Shown: one piece after another, positions 62,642 through 64,000 of the stretch
Numbering within the stretch: the stretch's first letter is position 1
Layout: each line of letters opens with the position of its first letter
From: Phytopseudomonas flavescens
GTDB taxonomy: Bacteria > Pseudomonadota > Gammaproteobacteria > Pseudomonadales > Pseudomonadaceae
NCBI RefSeq assembly: GCF_900100535.1
Contig: NZ_FNDG01000010.1
Location: forward strand, 119,442-183,441
Reading direction: 5' to 3'
DNA length: 64,000 bases
Position numbers and translations under genes: made by a program
Notes under the pieces: generated by a model
What the model saw: only the letters and a program-made list of their open reading frames with translations
Told to the model about the DNA's origin: nothing
The model's database searches: none

Positions 62642-63298
62642 TTGAGTCACAAGAGCAAAGCGATCTTCTGGGCCTGCACGGGCCTGAGCCTGTTGCTGTC
62701 GGTTGTCGCGCTTCGTCTGTTCTCCGTGTGGGCGACCACGCTGCCGCTGGACGTACCTATCCGGCTCGACGAAGGCGCCACCCTGGAATTCCCGGTCAAG
62801 GCCCGAACGCTGGAGTTCGATACCCTGGCCGTGGTGTTCTCCACCGATGAGTTGCCGCTGTACACCGTGCGCAAGCTGTCCGGCGGGCCGATCTGGGAAA
62901 ACCAACAGTGGGTCGAGTACCCGCCCGCGCCCATGGCCCTGGCATGGACGCTGCGTACCCCGGCTGGTGAGCTGGTGTCGGCCGGGCAGGGCGAGGTGGG
63001 CCGGGAACTCACCAGCTATGGCAGCAACGAGATCACCCGCGCCGTCTCACACATCCCCGTGGAGCCCGGTGACTACCGCCTCGAAGTGAACGTGCTGACA
63101 CCCGACGCGCGCTTTGGCGAAGTGGCCACGCGCCTGGTGATGGTGGCCGAGGGCAAGGGCAGAACCTGGCAGTCCAACGTCGCCTGGTGGGGCTCGATCA
63201 TCTCCGGTGTACTGCTGATCCCGCTGATGGTCATCTGCGGGCTGTTGACCCTCCATCACTTCACCCGCTGGCGGTACGGCGCGCCCGCAGTGGATTGA
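62642..63298 (+). CDS. Membrane-anchored protein of unknown function
   Basis: A 218-residue protein that I do not recognise. Membrane helix near the N-terminus (AIFWACTGLSLLLSVVALRLFSVWA), a periplasmic beta-rich region (about 35-175) and a second helix at the C-terminus (SIISGVLLIPLMVICGLLTLHHF). The start is TTG 62642 after TAGGAG. It is separated from the ABC unit by a terminator and from the following MFS gene by 336 bases. Confidence 0.65.
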   Translation: MSHKSKAIFWACTGLSLLLSVVALRLFSVWATTLPLDVPIRLDEGATLEFPVKARTLEFDTLAVVFSTDELPLYTVRKLSGGPIWENQQWVEYPPAPMALAWTLRTPAGELVSAGQGEVGRELTSYGSNEITRAVSHIPVEPGDYRLEVNVLTPDARFGEVATRLVMVAEGKGRTWQSNVAWWGSIISGVLLIPLMVICGLLTLHHFTRWRYGAPAVD

Positions 63299-63634
63299 AT
63301 GCCGGGCATGGCGGCGTAGCGCGATCACGCAACGGCCAACTGCCGACGCCAGTCGGTAGTCCGCCATGGCCTGGCCCTTCCTGGCCAAGCGTCCTGCAGG
63401 CGTTCGCGTAAAGAGCGTCCGCGCTCCCGCGGCACATGCGCCCAGGCAACCTCGGGCGGATTTCCTGGCAGGATTCCGCCAGGCCTGCTGTCGATCTAGC
63501 GGTTTCTTGCCAGGAATTCTCCCGGCTTTTTCCATCGAGCCCCACTGGCCGGGCCTCGCTGCGCCTGGCACAGCTTCTGCAACGAGCCCGCCAGCGCATT
63601 GCCATGCGTACAAGAATAACGAGATCGAGGAAAC
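63299..63634. other. Intergenic region upstream of the MHS transporter
   Basis: About 335 bases with no gene. A hairpin CCTGGC / GCCAGG lies around 63471-63490. No operator of the pxp type is present. Confidence 0.4.
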
Positions 63635-64000
63635 ATGATGGAAAGCACCAGCACGCTGTCTGCCCCCGCGCCAACGCGCACCACGTCCCAACGCATCAAG
63701 TCGATTTTCAGCGGCTCGGTCGGCAACCTCGTCGAATGGTACGACTGGTATGTCTACGCCGCCTTCTCGCTGTACTTCGCCAAGGCCTTCTTCCCCCAGG
63801 GCGACATGACCGCGCAGTTGCTCAACACCGCGGCGATCTTCGCCGTGGGCTTCCTGATGCGCCCCATCGGCGGCTGGCTGATGGGCATCTACGCCGACCG
63901 CAAGGGCCGCAAGGCCGCGCTGCTGGCTTCGGTGCTGCTGATGTGCTTCGGCTCGCTGATCATCGCCCTGACCCCCAGCTACGAGACCATCGGCGTCGCC
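63635..64000 (+). CDS. MHS-family MFS transporter, 5' part
   Basis: The first 122 codons are present and the gene runs off the window. The product begins MMESTSTLSAPAPTRTTSQRIKSIFSGSVGNLVEWYDWYVYAAFSLYFAKAFFP, then GFLMRPIGGWLMGIYADRKGRKAALLASVLLMCFGSL. GNLVEWYDWY and MRPIGG are typical of the MHS subfamily (KgtP, PcaT, ProP), which import carboxylates, betaines or organic acids with protons. Two ATGs follow each other at 63635 and 63638; GAGGAA lies upstream. Confidence 0.88.
   Translation, partial: MMESTSTLSAPAPTRTTSQRIKSIFSGSVGNLVEWYDWYVYAAFSLYFAKAFFPQGDMTAQLLNTAAIFAVGFLMRPIGGWLMGIYADRKGRKAALLASVLLMCFGSLIIALTPSYETIGVA

Noticed and set aside
60830..62905. A 691-codon open frame on the minus strand across the ABC transporter genes
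   Set aside because: It is antisense to well-supported permease, ATPase and binding-protein genes and its translation has no domain-like content. Long antisense frames are expected at this GC content.

Overview
The window is high-GC chromosomal DNA of a Pseudomonas. The evidence is the azurin gene, the housekeeping block zapE ... rplM-rpsI-petABC-sspAB, GGAG-type ribosome binding sites, frequent TTG and GTG starts, and many OprD, MocR, GlxA-like and MFS genes. I see no phage, insertion sequence, CRISPR array, rRNA or tRNA. Most of it reads as ordinary core and accessory chromosome.

Layout. 1-3.2 kb: end of a LivF-type ATPase gene, azu, a FabR/DesT-like TetR gene, zapG/yhcB and an alpha/beta hydrolase. 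3.3-9.6 kb: trpS, zapE, a GlxA-like regulator, nfi and a Tas-like aldo/keto reductase, separated by intergenic repeat elements. 9.7-17.1 kb: rplM-rpsI, petABC, sspAB, a BON and CsbD stress pair behind a textbook sigma-54 promoter, and a coiled-coil gene split by a -1 frameshift. 17.1-22.6 kb: a likely siderophore-uptake locus (FAD monooxygenase, RhtX-like MFS, TonB receptor, PchR-like regulator, Fur-like box). 22.6-29.6 kb: a dehydratase with a divergent MocR regulator, amn, and a DecR-like regulator divergent from a cysteine desulfurase and a persulfide-dioxygenase-like gene. 29.7-33.6 kb: a three-subunit membrane gluconate-type dehydrogenase. 34-49.6 kb: transporters (MFS, TerC, Pit, OprD), OsmC, a four-PAS hybrid histidine kinase, a second GlxA-like regulator beside a rhodanese, a TetR/MFS pair with two matching operators, and trmK.

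49.6-62.5 kb is the most coherent system. A Nac-like LysR gene sits between an aminotransferase-MFS operon (minus strand) and an operon coding BCCP, biotin carboxylase, PxpB, PxpC, a second BCCP-like protein without the biotinylation motif, and PxpA. This is followed by an SDR gene and a polar amino-acid ABC transporter. The three transcription units each begin with the same arrangement: a 15-bp dyad of type ATA-N9-TAT (ATAAG-N5-CTTAT or one mismatch), exactly 20 nt, then a -35-like hexamer beginning TT inside a shared GTCTT. That places the dyad near -63, where LysR regulators normally bind, and suggests one regulon for uptake and ring opening of 5-oxoproline or a related lactam, with carboxylase subunits of unknown role.

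The window ends inside an MHS-type MFS transporter gene. Other notable structure: composite dyad repeats at 4.7 and 8.2 kb, terminator-like tandem repeats after petC, a duplicated biotin-carboxylase start that forms a small leader ORF, and an aldo/keto reductase remnant at 39.4 kb.
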